From positions 8,402,001 through 8,466,000 of the forward strand of contig NC_092579.1 in assembly GCF_037975245.1 (NCBI RefSeq): DNA of 64,000 bases. The letters run 5' to 3'. Positions 1 through 10,912 of the stretch are shown in pieces. The position numbers and the translations under genes are program-made. The notes under the pieces were generated by a model, which was not told the DNA's origin, made no database searches, and saw only the letters and a program-made list of their open reading frames with translations. Every line of letters begins with the position of its first letter. The stretch's first letter is position 1. The stretch comes from Apostichopus japonicus (Eukaryota > Echinodermata > Holothuroidea > Aspidochirotida > Stichopodidae).

Positions 1-696
1 TGTTTTAGTTTTGTTATTGGAAAGGTGTGATAATAATAATAACTTTAAAGATGAATTGAGAGCCGCAAACATTTAGTTGAAGTGAACTGTGGATGATCAT
101 CACTGATATTAGAAAATCAAAACCTCTGTTCTTCGTCTTTGCCATATGAGTTCAGAAAATGTAATTCAATATTAAGATCACATAACAAAGAATACAGAAG
201 AATACAATAAAATCGATAACGATGTTCTTCCTTTCACGTAAATACCAAGTGTTATAATATATGAGAGACTTTGTAAAGAACAGCGGTATTAATCTGTGTA
301 GTTTTATTCATTCATTGATTCATTCACTCGATAATACATCTATTCATGCATTCATCAATTCATGAACTCATTCTCCTATTCTGTTCTGTAGACGGTATGG
401 TGGGTGAGTAACTGTTCTGGGAAAAAAATTGAGGCACACTTTTCATGATCACTATGGATACACGTACCACTCAACCCCAATTTGCCCCTACCCTATCTCC
501 CAGATATCTGCCCTATATACCCTGCCCTACCCTATCCCCCAGACCCGTACGGAGGATTTTTTACGGGTGTGTTTTCTGGTAAACGTAACCCCGTACGTAT
601 TGGTTCCCCTCCAGTTCTCGTGCATGCGGTGCTTCCCCCTACCTCCCCCCCCCCCGCCTTTTAATTCAACGCCTCTACTCTCTGTCTCGGTTTCAG
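1..696 (+). other. Region upstream of receptor gene copy 1
   Basis: No gene is recognised here. Positions 304-385 hold degenerate ATTC/ATTCATC tetranucleotide repeats. Positions 484-545 hold an imperfect duplication of a pyrimidine-rich segment containing CCCTACCCTATC. A C-rich run lies near 640-656. Just before the first recognisable receptor exon, a pyrimidine stretch ends in TTTCAG (691-696). This could be a 3' splice site, so a further 5' exon may lie in this stretch or beyond the window. Equivalent DNA lies at 22661-23360 (inverted) and 60781-61483. Confidence 0.6.
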
Positions 697-729
697 TTTC
701 TCCAATCAGAAGATCATTTAACCTGGTAC

Positions 730-3381
730 ATGATGAACAAACACTGCAGCTTCCAACCCCAAAATCAATGGTACGGAGAATCTGATATAACCGAGTCATC
801 GTATGAAAAACTTCTAGGCTCGTACAGTGAAAACACGGGAAGAGCAAGCCTGCCCCCTTGTCAGTGTTGCGAAAGTTACTGGTGGAACTACGATGGGGTA
901 CCAGAGAGATATGATGATAAAGAAAGAGGTAAGTGTCGCCATTATAGTTGACCCTGCATGGTACAATAGACCCTTGCAGCGTACAATAGACCCCCTGCAG
1001 CGTACGATAGACCCCCTGCAGGGTACAATTTGAAAATTCAGTAACGAGGGTAAAGCTATTTGCTAAAATAATATGTTTAACGTGAAACAGCCGGTTTAAA
1101 AAGGCTTTGGATGATATGGTATGGATTTGTGAGTTGTGGTGAGTTATGGTTGGGGGAGGGTGGGGGGGGGGTTTGATCATTTTAAAATAGACATCGTGTT
1201 ATTTAATTCTTATTAAAGTGCCGGGACATATTTGCACAATTTAATAGAGTCTATCTCTTCGAGAAAAAGAAACTACAAATTGCAATATGAGTATTCTTTA
1301 TAATCTCGCCACGTGTTACAGTACTTCTCACAGTATAATATATTCAATGTTATCAAACCCACCCAGTTACAGCGCCCCCCCCCTCCCCCGCCCTCTTCCC
1401 GCCGGCATATTGATGTGAATAAGGGGAATACTTCCATCAGATTATAAAGGTACACATGCTGACCACTCCTTCCTGTTCATGTATCGATCATATTTAATAT
1501 AAACATACGAAAAAACATTATTCTCTTACAATATGTTAAAATGAAATATTCGATGTCTTCGAAATATTTTGAATTCTGCAACTACTTTCTATCCGTTATT
1601 TTCATCTTTGGCTCAGCGACTGGCTGATATCACATCATGTGACTATTTCTGACGATCTGTTATTTTTTTTTCAATAAATGGATTATGTATATAGACTTTA
1701 TTAGCACACGTGCACGAATCCATGTGTAGTAAAACTATACGTCATTGGAGGGTAAAGAGAGGGAGGCGGCTGCTGTTGCCATAGGTAACAAATCAGACTT
1801 GATTGTAGTCGAGCTAACGAATTAAAATTGCTATGGTGATTTTGGCAGTATATGAACTATTTAAAATTATGATCAGCTCAAAGAGATGATTCACGACAGT
1901 TTATAATGTACGATTATTTTTCTTTCAACAAAATTTCAAAATAATTAACGATTAACTAGCTATACGATATATTTTGTTGTTGTTCTTTGTATTTCAGGTA
2001 TATCTGCTTGGAATCATCCAGGGAGTTGGTTTCTATCTACAACGATCGTATTTGGAGCCATTTCGGTGTTGATTTACGATTTCTGTAACTACGTCTATGA
2101 CATTGATATTTCACGCTACGCTATTCGTATTTTATCGTACAGCATATTTTTACTGATACTGCTTCAGTTTCCTGCTTTTAACTTTCTGTCTAAAGTAATG
2201 AGTGCCGCTTTCCAACAAAACCTAGCATGCTCATCGTGGACAATGGTCTTTAACGCAAGGTACATCACTAAACGGCTTCAGTTTATTGGATTTGCACAGA
2301 AAGGTCAGTGTGTATAAGATATCCTCGAATAGCTTTCAAAAGTGAATGCTTTATAGACTTAATAGCTAATGAATGCGATCGAAACTGATATATATTTACG
2401 TTAGGAACGTTATAATAAACATATCTAGTCTGTAGCTGTAATATATATATATTCGACGGATGCGTCGATGAGGAAATGATGTCAGCAGGAAGTGATGACA
2501 GGTTTACACTGTATCGTTCAATGTTATATTAGAATCTAATAATTATAACACCGATCTAATAACGTTTTTTTCTCTCTCTCTCTCTCTCTCTCTCTCAAAC
2601 AGGTATCCCAGGCAAGGCTTTACTAACGGCCTGCTTCGTGTTACCTCCGATGGCAGCTGCGTATCGTGGATTTGTATACTTTCATTTTATGGGTTTCTTA
2701 ACGACACATGCATTCATATCGGTTATTTGTTGCGGTGTGATCATGTTTCTGAGTGCCATCTTCCAGTATGTAGTGTATCTGACTAGACTCTCCTTCCAAC
2801 GGCAGTTTTATTTGATATCCAAATACATCGCGATACATGGAAGAGATATCGACTCTTGTCGACAAGTACTCGGCCACGCTATTCAAGACTTTAATTGTTT
2901 CCAACAATACATTGCGATATACTTGGTGTATTTCACAACCAATATGACGTTGGGAGTTACCACTGTTTGTGTGTGGGAGTATCTATTTAAGACGGCGCTT
3001 TGTGAGGACCACCCTGACAGTGAAGCCAAAAACATTAGTTTGCATGTGAATATACTCTGTTGGGCAAACATTTCAATCTCGTTTATACTGGTCATATGGT
3101 CAATCGGAAGCTTGGACGTCTCTTACGTCATCGATCAATTCCGAAGGTCACTCATTACCATGAAGACAAGTGCGAAAGCGGTAGAGAAAATCCTCGAATT
3201 TGTGGAAAGCTCAAGAGTAAGGCCAAGAATGGGAGTTACTACAACGATGGTATCATCGCTCATCTGTATGCTCGTGGCTTTGAAATTTGGACAGGAACAA
3301 AGCGTATTTTATTTTGAACAAATGCCGAATTGCACCAGCCATCATGGCGGTATAGGCTATAGTACCACACTTCAACCCTAA
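730..3381 (+). CDS. Multi-pass membrane protein, possibly gustatory-receptor-like (GRL) chemoreceptor, copy 1
   Basis: The exons are 730-928, 1998-2303 and 2603-3381, giving about 427 residues and ending in TAA. Both introns have GT..AG ends and are phase 1. The splice sites are conserved in all copies. Exon 1 encodes a hydrophilic, probably cytosolic N-terminus with the cluster CQCCESYWW. Exon 2 encodes two hydrophobic segments (about residues 77-97 and 111-130). Exon 3 encodes about five more (175-200, 204-228, 270-298, 317-337, 380-397). With the N-terminus inside, the two long loops (229-269, 338-379) fall in the cytosol, and the NIS sequon at 312-314 falls outside. Insect GR and animal GRL receptors have this layout, which is the basis for the tentative call. 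No diagnostic motif is certain, and an unrelated 7TM family is possible. The ATG at 730 is the first of a tandem ATGATG pair. The frame stays open upstream to a possible splice acceptor at 696, so the start is provisional. The exons look intact, with no stops. Confidence 0.6.
950..1029 (+). repeat. Minisatellite at start of intron 1, gene copy 1
   Basis: About four tandem units of roughly 20 bp, each built around GACCCCCTGCAG and GTACAATA. The array starts about 20 bp after the 5' splice site of exon 1. The same array sits at the same place in copies 2 and 3. Confidence 0.85.
2570..2596 (+). repeat. (TC)n microsatellite / polypyrimidine tract of intron 2
   Basis: A pure TC run ends 6 bp before the exon-3 acceptor AG at 2601-2602. 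It acts as the polypyrimidine tract by position. The tract is much shorter in copy 2 (about 20776-20786, reverse strand) and intermediate in copy 3 (about 63720-63735). Confidence 0.85.
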
Positions 3382-4429
3382 ATGCGTATAATATTTATTT
3401 ATTTTACAAAATTATCACAAAAATAATATATTATATAGGTCTATGGGCGATACATATATACCTTGCATGCAGACAACAAAATGAATCATATTCCTCAGTC
3501 GGATTTATGTGTAATATATTGAAGAAAAACTTTAATGATCAAATGTACATTATTCAAATAATATTCATAAATACATCAAAACATATCAACTCTGGTTTAT
3601 CAACATTTTTTCTTAGCTTTTCTGTTGAGCTGCAATGGGTTGCAAAGTCTCGGACAGCGAATTATACCACTAAAGATACATATACAGGCCCGTATAGCCT
3701 GACCGGAACATAATTTTATTTATTGGGAAGCTCCTCAACGCCCGCACATGGGACCCCGCGGGCAGCCCCCCCCCCCCTCCGTTTATAAAATACTTCGTTC
3801 GCATCTGGCCTTCCCATTAAGATTCAGGTGACTACTTTAATCACTCTATGGATTTTTGGAGTTTATTATACATTAGCGCAATATTACGATTTCAGCTACT
3901 TATAAAGACCTAAATGATAATTATGCATCATTTGACAACGTCCCCCCCCCCTCTTCATAAGAGTCGGCTTCACAACATCAATGCGGTATATACCCCCTCC
4001 TTTTTAAAATCCTTCAATTTTATGTGGCCCTTCCAAAAAGTTCACCACCTACCTTTATAAGTCGGGGGGAAATCAGTTTTTCCCACCTCCACCCACCTTT
4101 CGAAATCCTGTTCAAGCCTATGAAAAATTTTCCTACTCATAATATAAGGAAGGATTCCAGGAACAAAAGTCATTACAATGATATAGATTTAAAAAAAAAA
4201 ACATTTTGTGTGATTCTTTTTAGCATTATACAATCATAGTAATATGATTTATGATATGTTTTGAGTTACAGAGGCAACGAACGGTCTCCACAATTATTAC
4301 ACGCTAATCACCCCGTTCGCCCGTAAGACCTACCAAATCAAAAAAAAATATTTATTTTCACATTAAAATGATTGATTTCGAACTCACATCTCGACCATCT
4401 TTCGCGAGTGAGCTTTGTTCCTGTGTCCA
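3382..4429. other. Downstream flank of receptor copy 1, no gene recognised
   Basis: AT-rich DNA just after the stop codon is probably the 3' UTR. Beyond it are C-runs near 3766-3778 and 3943-3951 that differ in length from the G-runs of the inverted copy. I see no supported coding region. The short open frames here (for example 4024-4239) show no recognisable domain. Confidence 0.5.
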
Positions 4430-4614
4430 TTAAAGAGGTTATGAAATGGAAATAAAATTCTTTCTCATCGTATTCTGTATACTCGTAGCTTTCCAATGAT
4501 ACCCAATTTGTGTCAAACGAAGCTTGCATCCTCGAGGAATAAACGATCAAAAATTCGAGGGTAATAAAAACTTTCGAAAAATTGTTGTATTTATGGTAAT
4601 GCGGTGTGACGTCA
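4430..4614 (+). promoter_or_regulatory. Promoter-like block shared by modules A and C
   Basis: The 19-nt sequence TTAAAGAGGTTATGAAATG (4430-4448) is followed 177 bp later by a consensus CRE, TGACGTCA (4607-4614). Module C has the same 19-mer at 35135-35153 and the same CRE at 35323-35330, a spacing of 188 bp, although the DNA between has diverged. In A the block lies just upstream of the THAP-like exon. A promoter or element-end role is an inference. Confidence 0.45.
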
Positions 4615-4742
4615 GTCGAGGAACTCAGCTCACTTCCGAGACGTCTGAGAACACACAACATTGCACTGTTGCATGCAGCGCTCCGTAGTAATTGAGATTT
4701 GGTGTTTCATTTTTACGTAAATTTATCTCGTTACTGTTAAAT

Positions 4743-4887
4743 ATGCCGAGCCGATATATGATATCAGGTTGCTCCACCACAAGTCAATACGGATTTCTAC
4801 TGCAAGCTTTTCCAAAAGATGACAGAAATCGAAGAATTTGAACACGACTCGCTCGAAACACTACACATACACAACGTTATGAGTGCC
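4743..4887 (+). pseudogene. Decayed THAP zinc-finger exon, copy 1
   Basis: The frame from ATG 4743 reads MPSRYMISGCSTTSQYGFLL, then a FPKDDRNRRI block. This matches the start of THAP DNA-binding domains (MPxxC...GC..., FPKD..RR.W). The first cysteine ligand position is Tyr. A TGA stop at 4839-4841 falls where the conserved Trp belongs, and the frame continues briefly after it. The same stop is in the inverted copy, so the lesion predates the duplication. THAP domains occur in P-element-type transposases and in host proteins derived from them. The downstream zinc ligands are not seen. Confidence 0.5.
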
Positions 4888-5328
4888 TGTAGGCCTATAC
4901 TGTTGCCAAATTACTTGTTATGACCATAGCCTATAGGCCTCCTTGATACAGCAAATGACGATGTTTTTTGGTTACCTAATATTTTGCACAAAACTTAAAG
5001 CCAGTTGGTTTCAGAACAATCACTACTAGATCTGCAAGGTTTTTTTTGTGCAGGTAAAACTGGCGTTGTGTTGTGATTTTGCGTAACAGTTGGATGATAC
5101 AATTACACGGGCTAGTCTGTTATACAACGTCTATTAGTTAGGTCTAGACCCATGTTACCACTACTAGTACTATACGGTTGCACTTGCACTGTACAGAACG
5201 TCACATTTTCCTTGCACTGTAAGACACAACATTCTAGAAGCTTCGCTACGAAGTTAAGTAGCAGGATCATTGACATTCGAGATAATTTAAATCATATGAA
5301 GGTCTTAATAACGGTGGTTTTGTTTATG

Positions 5329-5352
5329 CTGAACCGACCAGTTTCGGTTCAG
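5329..5352. other. Perfect 9-bp inverted repeat at the A/B junction
   Basis: CTGAACCGA (5329-5337) and TCGGTTCAG (5344-5352) are perfect reverse complements separated by six bases. The hairpin begins two bases inside the left edge of B. It is seen only here, because the left end of B is missing from the other two copies. Confidence 0.75.
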
Positions 5353-5386
5353 GGTCGTCCAACCGTTCTGCTCGGGAGGGTGACGG

Positions 5387-5500
5387 TGTCACAGTATGTT
5401 AGCACCAATCAAAATAGATCTTAAAGAAGGTTTGGGGTTTCAGCCAATCGCTGCCAAGCACCCCAAATCAAGACGTCTGCGCCCATTGATGTAAACAAAG
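5387..5500 (+). promoter_or_regulatory. Left inverted end block of B with two CCAAT boxes
   Basis: The block contains TGTCACAG, ATGTTAGCACCAATCAAAAT and GTTTCAGCCAATCGC. Its CCAAT boxes at 5405 and 5444 are 39 bp apart. The inverted right end of B has the same elements in the same order with the same 39-bp spacing, and both share GTCTGCGCCC further in. NF-Y-type CCAAT pairs are typical of promoters. The block may instead be a subterminal inverted repeat. Confidence 0.55.
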
Positions 5501-5711
5501 TGCAAAGCGTATACGAGAAGAATGGCGACTTCCAGACCCGACTTCAAGCGTGTATAGTCAAGTTGAAGGAGCATAGAAATAGAGAAATGGCGAGCGGTCG
5601 ATTCGGGCGCTTTGGAAGTGATGGAGAAGTCCGAATTTCGATATAGCCTACCTATAACTAGTAGTAGTAGGCATAGTATTAACTACTTTAGTTCTACTAT
5701 AGTATAGTTAA

Positions 5712-6295
5712 GGCTTCATAATTGACGCACCCCCGTAATTGACGCACCTTCAATTATTTCTAGCAACGATACAGAAGGCCACTTAAACTTTTTGCAGTCA
5801 AGCAGAATTACACATTTCATGAGTTTGAATCCATTTCACCTATTTGCTGACCAAATTGTGGTATTTTTTAAGCTTTTAACACCCTCCCCCCAGTTTTACA
5901 CATTTTTTGGACATTTGGAAATCTTACTCCCGAAAAATAACCAAAATTACTTCAATATGATACCACTACTCCCTGGAACCTGACCTGTCTAAGCTTAGAG
6001 GTTCAGAGCATAGCAAACAGCATCCAAAGTTAATGGATACATACTTAGGCCTACACTACAGTTAGCTTATCGACGAATGTGTCAATTTAGGGGTATGAAA
6101 GAACTTGACACAGCTGACATTTTGTGGTCAAATTCTTCTCAATTGTACGTTGCGTAGGCACAGAACAATAAATATTTTGAGATCATTACATTTCTGAGGG
6201 ACTAAACATATGAAAAATGCAGGCAGTTGAGTGATTTTGATTTTATGTTGACCGACATTGTCAATCCAATCCTTAAGTGCGTCAATTATGAGCCC
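5712..6295. mobile_element. Putative TIR miniature element in B
   Basis: Inverted ends are CATAATTGACGCAC (5717-5730) and GTGCGTCAATTATG (6277-6290), perfect over 14 bp, with GGCTT/AGCCC extensions. A second internal AATTGACGCAC follows the left end. No clear target duplication was found. In B' the element is cut by the palindrome spacer edge near 47930. Confidence 0.45.
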
Positions 6296-9249
6296 ACCAT
6301 GCCACTACTACTAGTACTAGGCGTAACTGTATTTTAGGAATGTAACTGTGTTAGCCTTACTTAGGCCTGCAAACTGTACTGCCAGTGTCATGCACGGCAA
6401 TTCACTCTGGTATTTTAATAATTATTAGTACCCTAGGGCCTAGGATCAATACTTAGCTTTGTACTGGTGGATCCAAGGGGAGGGGTGTCGTGCTTACCCA
6501 AAGGCGATTCACAATATGTCTAATGCCCCATTGTTTGTCCTTTGTACACTGTATAACAATGTGCAGCGTATTGTCTGCAATTTTGAAAAATATAATATTA
6601 TTACCAAGTACTCACTCCACATGTTCTTCAGCACTAGGCTATACTGTACGTATTTCATGGACTTTTGTGGATGAAATTGGAAGCCCTCAGTTTGTAATGA
6701 CTTTGTAAACTGCAGTGATTGAGATCCTTGTTTGGACAAAGTGTTGAGCTATTTTAATAAAATTATGACAGGTGATCAGCATGAGATCCAAGAGAACTTC
6801 ATATGTCATTCAAAAGCATTGACTATCCAGTCTGGCCTTAATTTCAAAAGATGGTTTACTGACAACAAACCTTGGCAGCAGATGTCAATGATCGTTAACA
6901 TGCTGATAAAAAAGGATAGTACTGGCAGTAGAAGCACAACCAAAAACATTGGAAAGAAAGTTAAGCTGCACTCAAAGACACACAAAATATTTTGCATGGT
7001 TCCATGACTGGTCTATGGAAGTTGCCATCATGATATTGTATGAACGGAGACTCTGGAGCAAAATGTTGTTGTTCCATATTTAATGGAGTGGCACCTGGTT
7101 AATGGAGATCAAGCACAGTGTATGTAAAATACTGGTGTAAGTCTGAGCAACTGGATATTCGAAAGACTCCCCCATATTGGAATGTAACTTTTAGCTCGAA
7201 CAAGCTATGCCACTTGAACTATTGTGACTCAGAATCTTCACTCTGTCAATCTATCTAGCTGTTATCCATCTGTTATTCATCTTTCTACTGTACCTTTTTG
7301 AAGTAACTACTGAATGGGTGATGTGAAAACCCCTCATAGCACTGGGACTGTATGACAGCCTTTGGCTTAGCCATCCTTTACCAACTTTAAACCGTGCAGT
7401 CTTGTGTTTGAGGCAAGTGGGATTGCTTGACAAAAGATTGAACTATTAAGTTTATGTAGACAGCTCAAAATTGGCAAAATACAATTAGCTTCCTAGTTGT
7501 ATTAACATGTAATAGATAACCATCAAGGTGGTAATTTTATTCACCATACATGTATCTGTGCTAGCAGCCTAGGATGTCATCATTTACAGTTTGTATTTAG
7601 GAATTCTATAAAAATTATGTCTATTTCTTTCAGGTTGACACACGATGTGGTCGAGTACTTATTTATGAATCAAGTAGAGCCTTGTTTACAGGAAATCTGC
7701 AGCATATCATACAACATGCCAGTTTCAGGGTTTGCTAATCACTCAATCTTTTGGTATATATATGACCAGTTTACAGCACTTGGTAACTTATCAGTAGTAT
7801 TAAAAAAAGCTATATAAATTTAGGGTTAAAATTTCACAACTTGAGTGTGGTATTACATTTATCTATGGTTGTTTAAGTGCTCTGGAAACTCTTTTTGTGA
7901 TGGAGTTTTGTGAAAGTTGGATGCAATTTCCTCTGCAATGTCACAATTGCAACCACAAGCATTCCTCTGGCAACTAGAAATGTTCATCCTCTCAGTTTAG
8001 TCACTGGGCCGGTGTTCGTTCAATCATCTGTTGGCAAAATTTGCAGACATTGTATGAGAAGAAATTCAATAATTTCACCTATGGCAGTGAGCAAAACTTT
8101 TGCCAAAAGTGGGCAAAACTGGCAAATACTCTACACAAAATACCAGACATCACACTCATATTTTCATGTATATTGTGTTGAAACTTTTTATCTTTTCATT
8201 CTATTTATGTCAAGAGACATGCTGAAGGGCATAAGAAGCCTCATAGAGAATGGTTCATGAGTGCAGTAGTAGCAGAAAGACATGACAGTAATCACATGGA
8301 GACTGATTTGGCTGGACATTACTGAAAATTATATGTTCTACTAGTTTTATCAATTTTTATGTTTTTAACCAGCCATGATTGCTAATAATGAAGGCATACT
8401 GTGCATACCTGAGAAGGCAATGGGTTGGGAGGAGGCATATTTCTTGGTTTTGCAGGTTTATGTGTATGTAGTTGTTTAAAGCTGCAGTATGGTATAATGC
8501 AGTTGAACCTCATATTGTGATAAGTTCAATACTGTCCTTGGATACAGTTAGTATTTTACCTTTGCAGACATTCTTAGATGTTTACTCATTTAGGCACTGT
8601 AAAACTTCATAGGATCAAGCAAATGATCCAAATACTAAGATTGATCACAATTCAAGTCAATTGAGAAAGCACTGTATGCAAGCAGAATAACAATTAGAAT
8701 GCTTGTTCAGTGATGATGATAAAAAAAAGGGGTGTGGCAGAAAAGGTTTGTAGGTATATTTGCTCAAGTTACTATCATATTTATCATATTTCTGCCACCT
8801 AATCATACAGTTAATCAAGAAGAATTTTATACTAGTGACTAATAATTAGTAAGCAATGTTAAAATAAAAAACAATTCTCAACATTAAAACGCTATAGAAA
8901 TATGCCCTTTGCAAATCACAGGTGATATATGTTCTGTACATTTATTGGCAGATCTATTTAGTCTAAAAAGGTTCTTTTCACTGTGAAAAGGTATTTGTTG
9001 TGGCATGAAATAGTTATCCTTCAGCAGGGTTCATATTATGTTATTTTCTGAACATTGCAGTAAATGAACCCACCCATTGTATGTTAAGCATTCTGTGGTT
9101 TCAGTCAGTCTTTTCAGTCAATTAACATTTCCTTGCTGTCAAGGTAGTATGCAATTACCTCTTTGTTTAATTAACAAGAAATATCATGTCAATGTGATCA
9201 AACACAACAGTTAACTTAAACTTACGTACATTTTGTGTACGGCATTTTG
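6296..9249. other. B interior with short open frames, no recognised gene
   Basis: Short frames exist (for example 6732-7007 and 7617-7817 on +). The frame at 7617-7817 includes RLTHDVVEYLF just after a possible splice acceptor (TTTCTTTCAG, ending 7633). This vaguely recalls the LTxDxxExxF block of P-type transposases, but neighbouring frames have stops and no other transposase motif was found. A decayed element is possible. I assign no function. Confidence 0.3.
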
Positions 9250-9730
9250 TAGTTTTGGTTCCTTGCTGAAAGCAAAGGAACCTTTGTAATCAGGTCGGTG
9301 TGTGTGTGTGTATATGTGATGTGTGTGACACTTAAGTTTTTATGCACGATAACTCAACAAGGGCTATGATTGATCAATGCTATATTTGGTGGGTGGGTGG
9401 GTGGTCCATAATTTGTTGATAAAAATATTGATTTTGGTGCTCATATCATGAATATTAATGAGGTCACAGGGTTAAACATACAGTAGACAACCATAAGTCA
9501 CAGTCCCATCAAAGGTGAGGGTGTTATTGATAGGTAGCTTACACATGGGGATGTGTGTTACAATGGATAACGTGTGTATTTATGAGGAGGTGTGGCTTTG
9601 TAAGGCAATTATTGATCTTGCTTCATCATTACATACTTGAAGTGTTCCCTGTTAATCAATGAGCAGCAGCAGGAACCATGAAATGTTTTCATTCTGGTTG
9701 ACAGTACCTTGCTATGCCAAATGTATCTTG
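9250..9730 (+). repeat. Dispersed repeat with foldback start and GT tract
   Basis: It begins with a hairpin: GGTTCCTTGCT (9257-9267), a 3-bp loop, then AGCAAAGGAACC (9271-9282). A (GT)n tract (about 9299-9313) and a GGTGGGTGGGTGGGTGG run (about 9390-9404) follow. The inverted copy is at about 44190-44670. The structure resembles dispersed repeats of marine invertebrates, but the family assignment is only an impression. Confidence 0.5.
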
Positions 9731-10192
9731 GAAATACCATAGCTGGTTGTGTTTCATATGTAAATTAGTATGTGTGCTTTGTGCTTGCTTATTTCTACTT
9801 ACGATCTAGTTGCTGGAAAAAGCAGCGATTTGTTTTGTTATTCAAGTGATATCAAAGCATATTTGTGGTGAATAAAGGCAATACTTTAATCTGGTGACAT
9901 TGCAACAAGAGGACTGTACTTGGTGATTTCAATAAACTCAAGTCTCAATTGATAATGGTATTTGGTTGTTTATTTCATTAACTATTATTGACAGATGGAT
10001 AAAAATCCACATTCTTGACATTTTTATTATTACGGAAGGGACTGAAATCTTGTCAAGGTGCTGTCTAGCATAAAATAATTTAAAATTATTAGATGAACCC
10101 AATTGCCTGTGATGCTACATCATTTGATGTTGTGACAACTATCTCACATGCAACCAGCCTTCACACTAACTCCGTCAGCATGTCTACAGCAC

Positions 10193-10268
10193 ATACTGAG
10201 CAGAAAATTTTGGGTGTGTCTCCCCCAGGGATACTGAGCAGAACATTTTGGGTGTGTCTCCCCTGCCC
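10193..10268 (+). repeat. Two tandem 38-bp units at the later palindrome breakpoint
   Basis: The units 10193-10230 and 10231-10268 both contain ATACTGAGCAGAA and ATTTTGGGTGTGTCTCCCC. B'' begins at the B position near 10216, inside this tandem repeat, so the breakpoint falls within it. Confidence 0.75.
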
Positions 10269-10912
10269 CCCCCCCCACCTATCTGTCATACCCTCACACT
10301 GGATGTGAATGACTTTGCAAGTGTGAGGGTCCATGTTTAATGTTACCACAAAAAACATGACTATCTCTCTAGGGAGGCTGATTTATTTATAACATTTCCA
10401 CTTTGCCCCCTCCCGCATACCCAAGTGTTTTCGTAGGGAAAACTCGGAAAGTTGCACCTACAACAGCACTCCTATAATGCTAACAACAACCCGATCATTT
10501 AAGTTTGGAAAAGGCAATGGTCAGGCAAAACTCTTCTTCACACCAACATCATGCAGTATACTAATGCCAAGGGGAGTGGGGGGGGGGGGATTAATAACCT
10601 CTCATAGGTTGGTCTGATAGGATGAAAAATCTCAACACTTTAAGGCTTCTAGCTTTGAAATATGACAGGTTATGTATCTTACATTAATGTAAACAAAAAG
10701 GTATACATGGCTCTGAATGTAAGTAGAACATAAATTAGCTCTAAATGTAAGCTAACAAGAGCGCCCTCTACTAATATTTATTTGTTCCTTGGCCACATTT
10801 GCATGCCATTTTATTCACGGGACATTTTAAATCGGGCAAGACTATAAACAATAGTGAGTCCCATCTGTGGTCTTGTACCAACAACATAAGTTCTAAGTCA
10901 ACGTGGCCTCCC

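Larger units (their letters stand above)
1..5327 (+). repeat. Duplicated module A, copy 1
   Basis: This segment recurs inverted at 18046-23711 and directly at 60384-64000. Matching landmarks are the three receptor exons, the intron-1 minisatellite and the THAP-like remnant, which is seen only in A and A'. The match between A and A' stops exactly at 5327/18046, where B begins and ends. The window starts inside the module: position 1 corresponds to about 60781 of A''. A and A' are closer to each other than to A''. Confidence 0.9.

Noticed and set aside
950-1029. CRISPR-like array
   Set aside because: Units are contiguous with no spacers, and the context is a eukaryotic intron. It is a minisatellite.
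527-1180. 217-residue minus-strand frame antisense to receptor exon 1 (also 22177-22827 and 61302-61961)
   Set aside because: It is a shadow of the exon and the intron minisatellite, with proline runs from the homopolymers. The splice-consistent reading is on the other strand.
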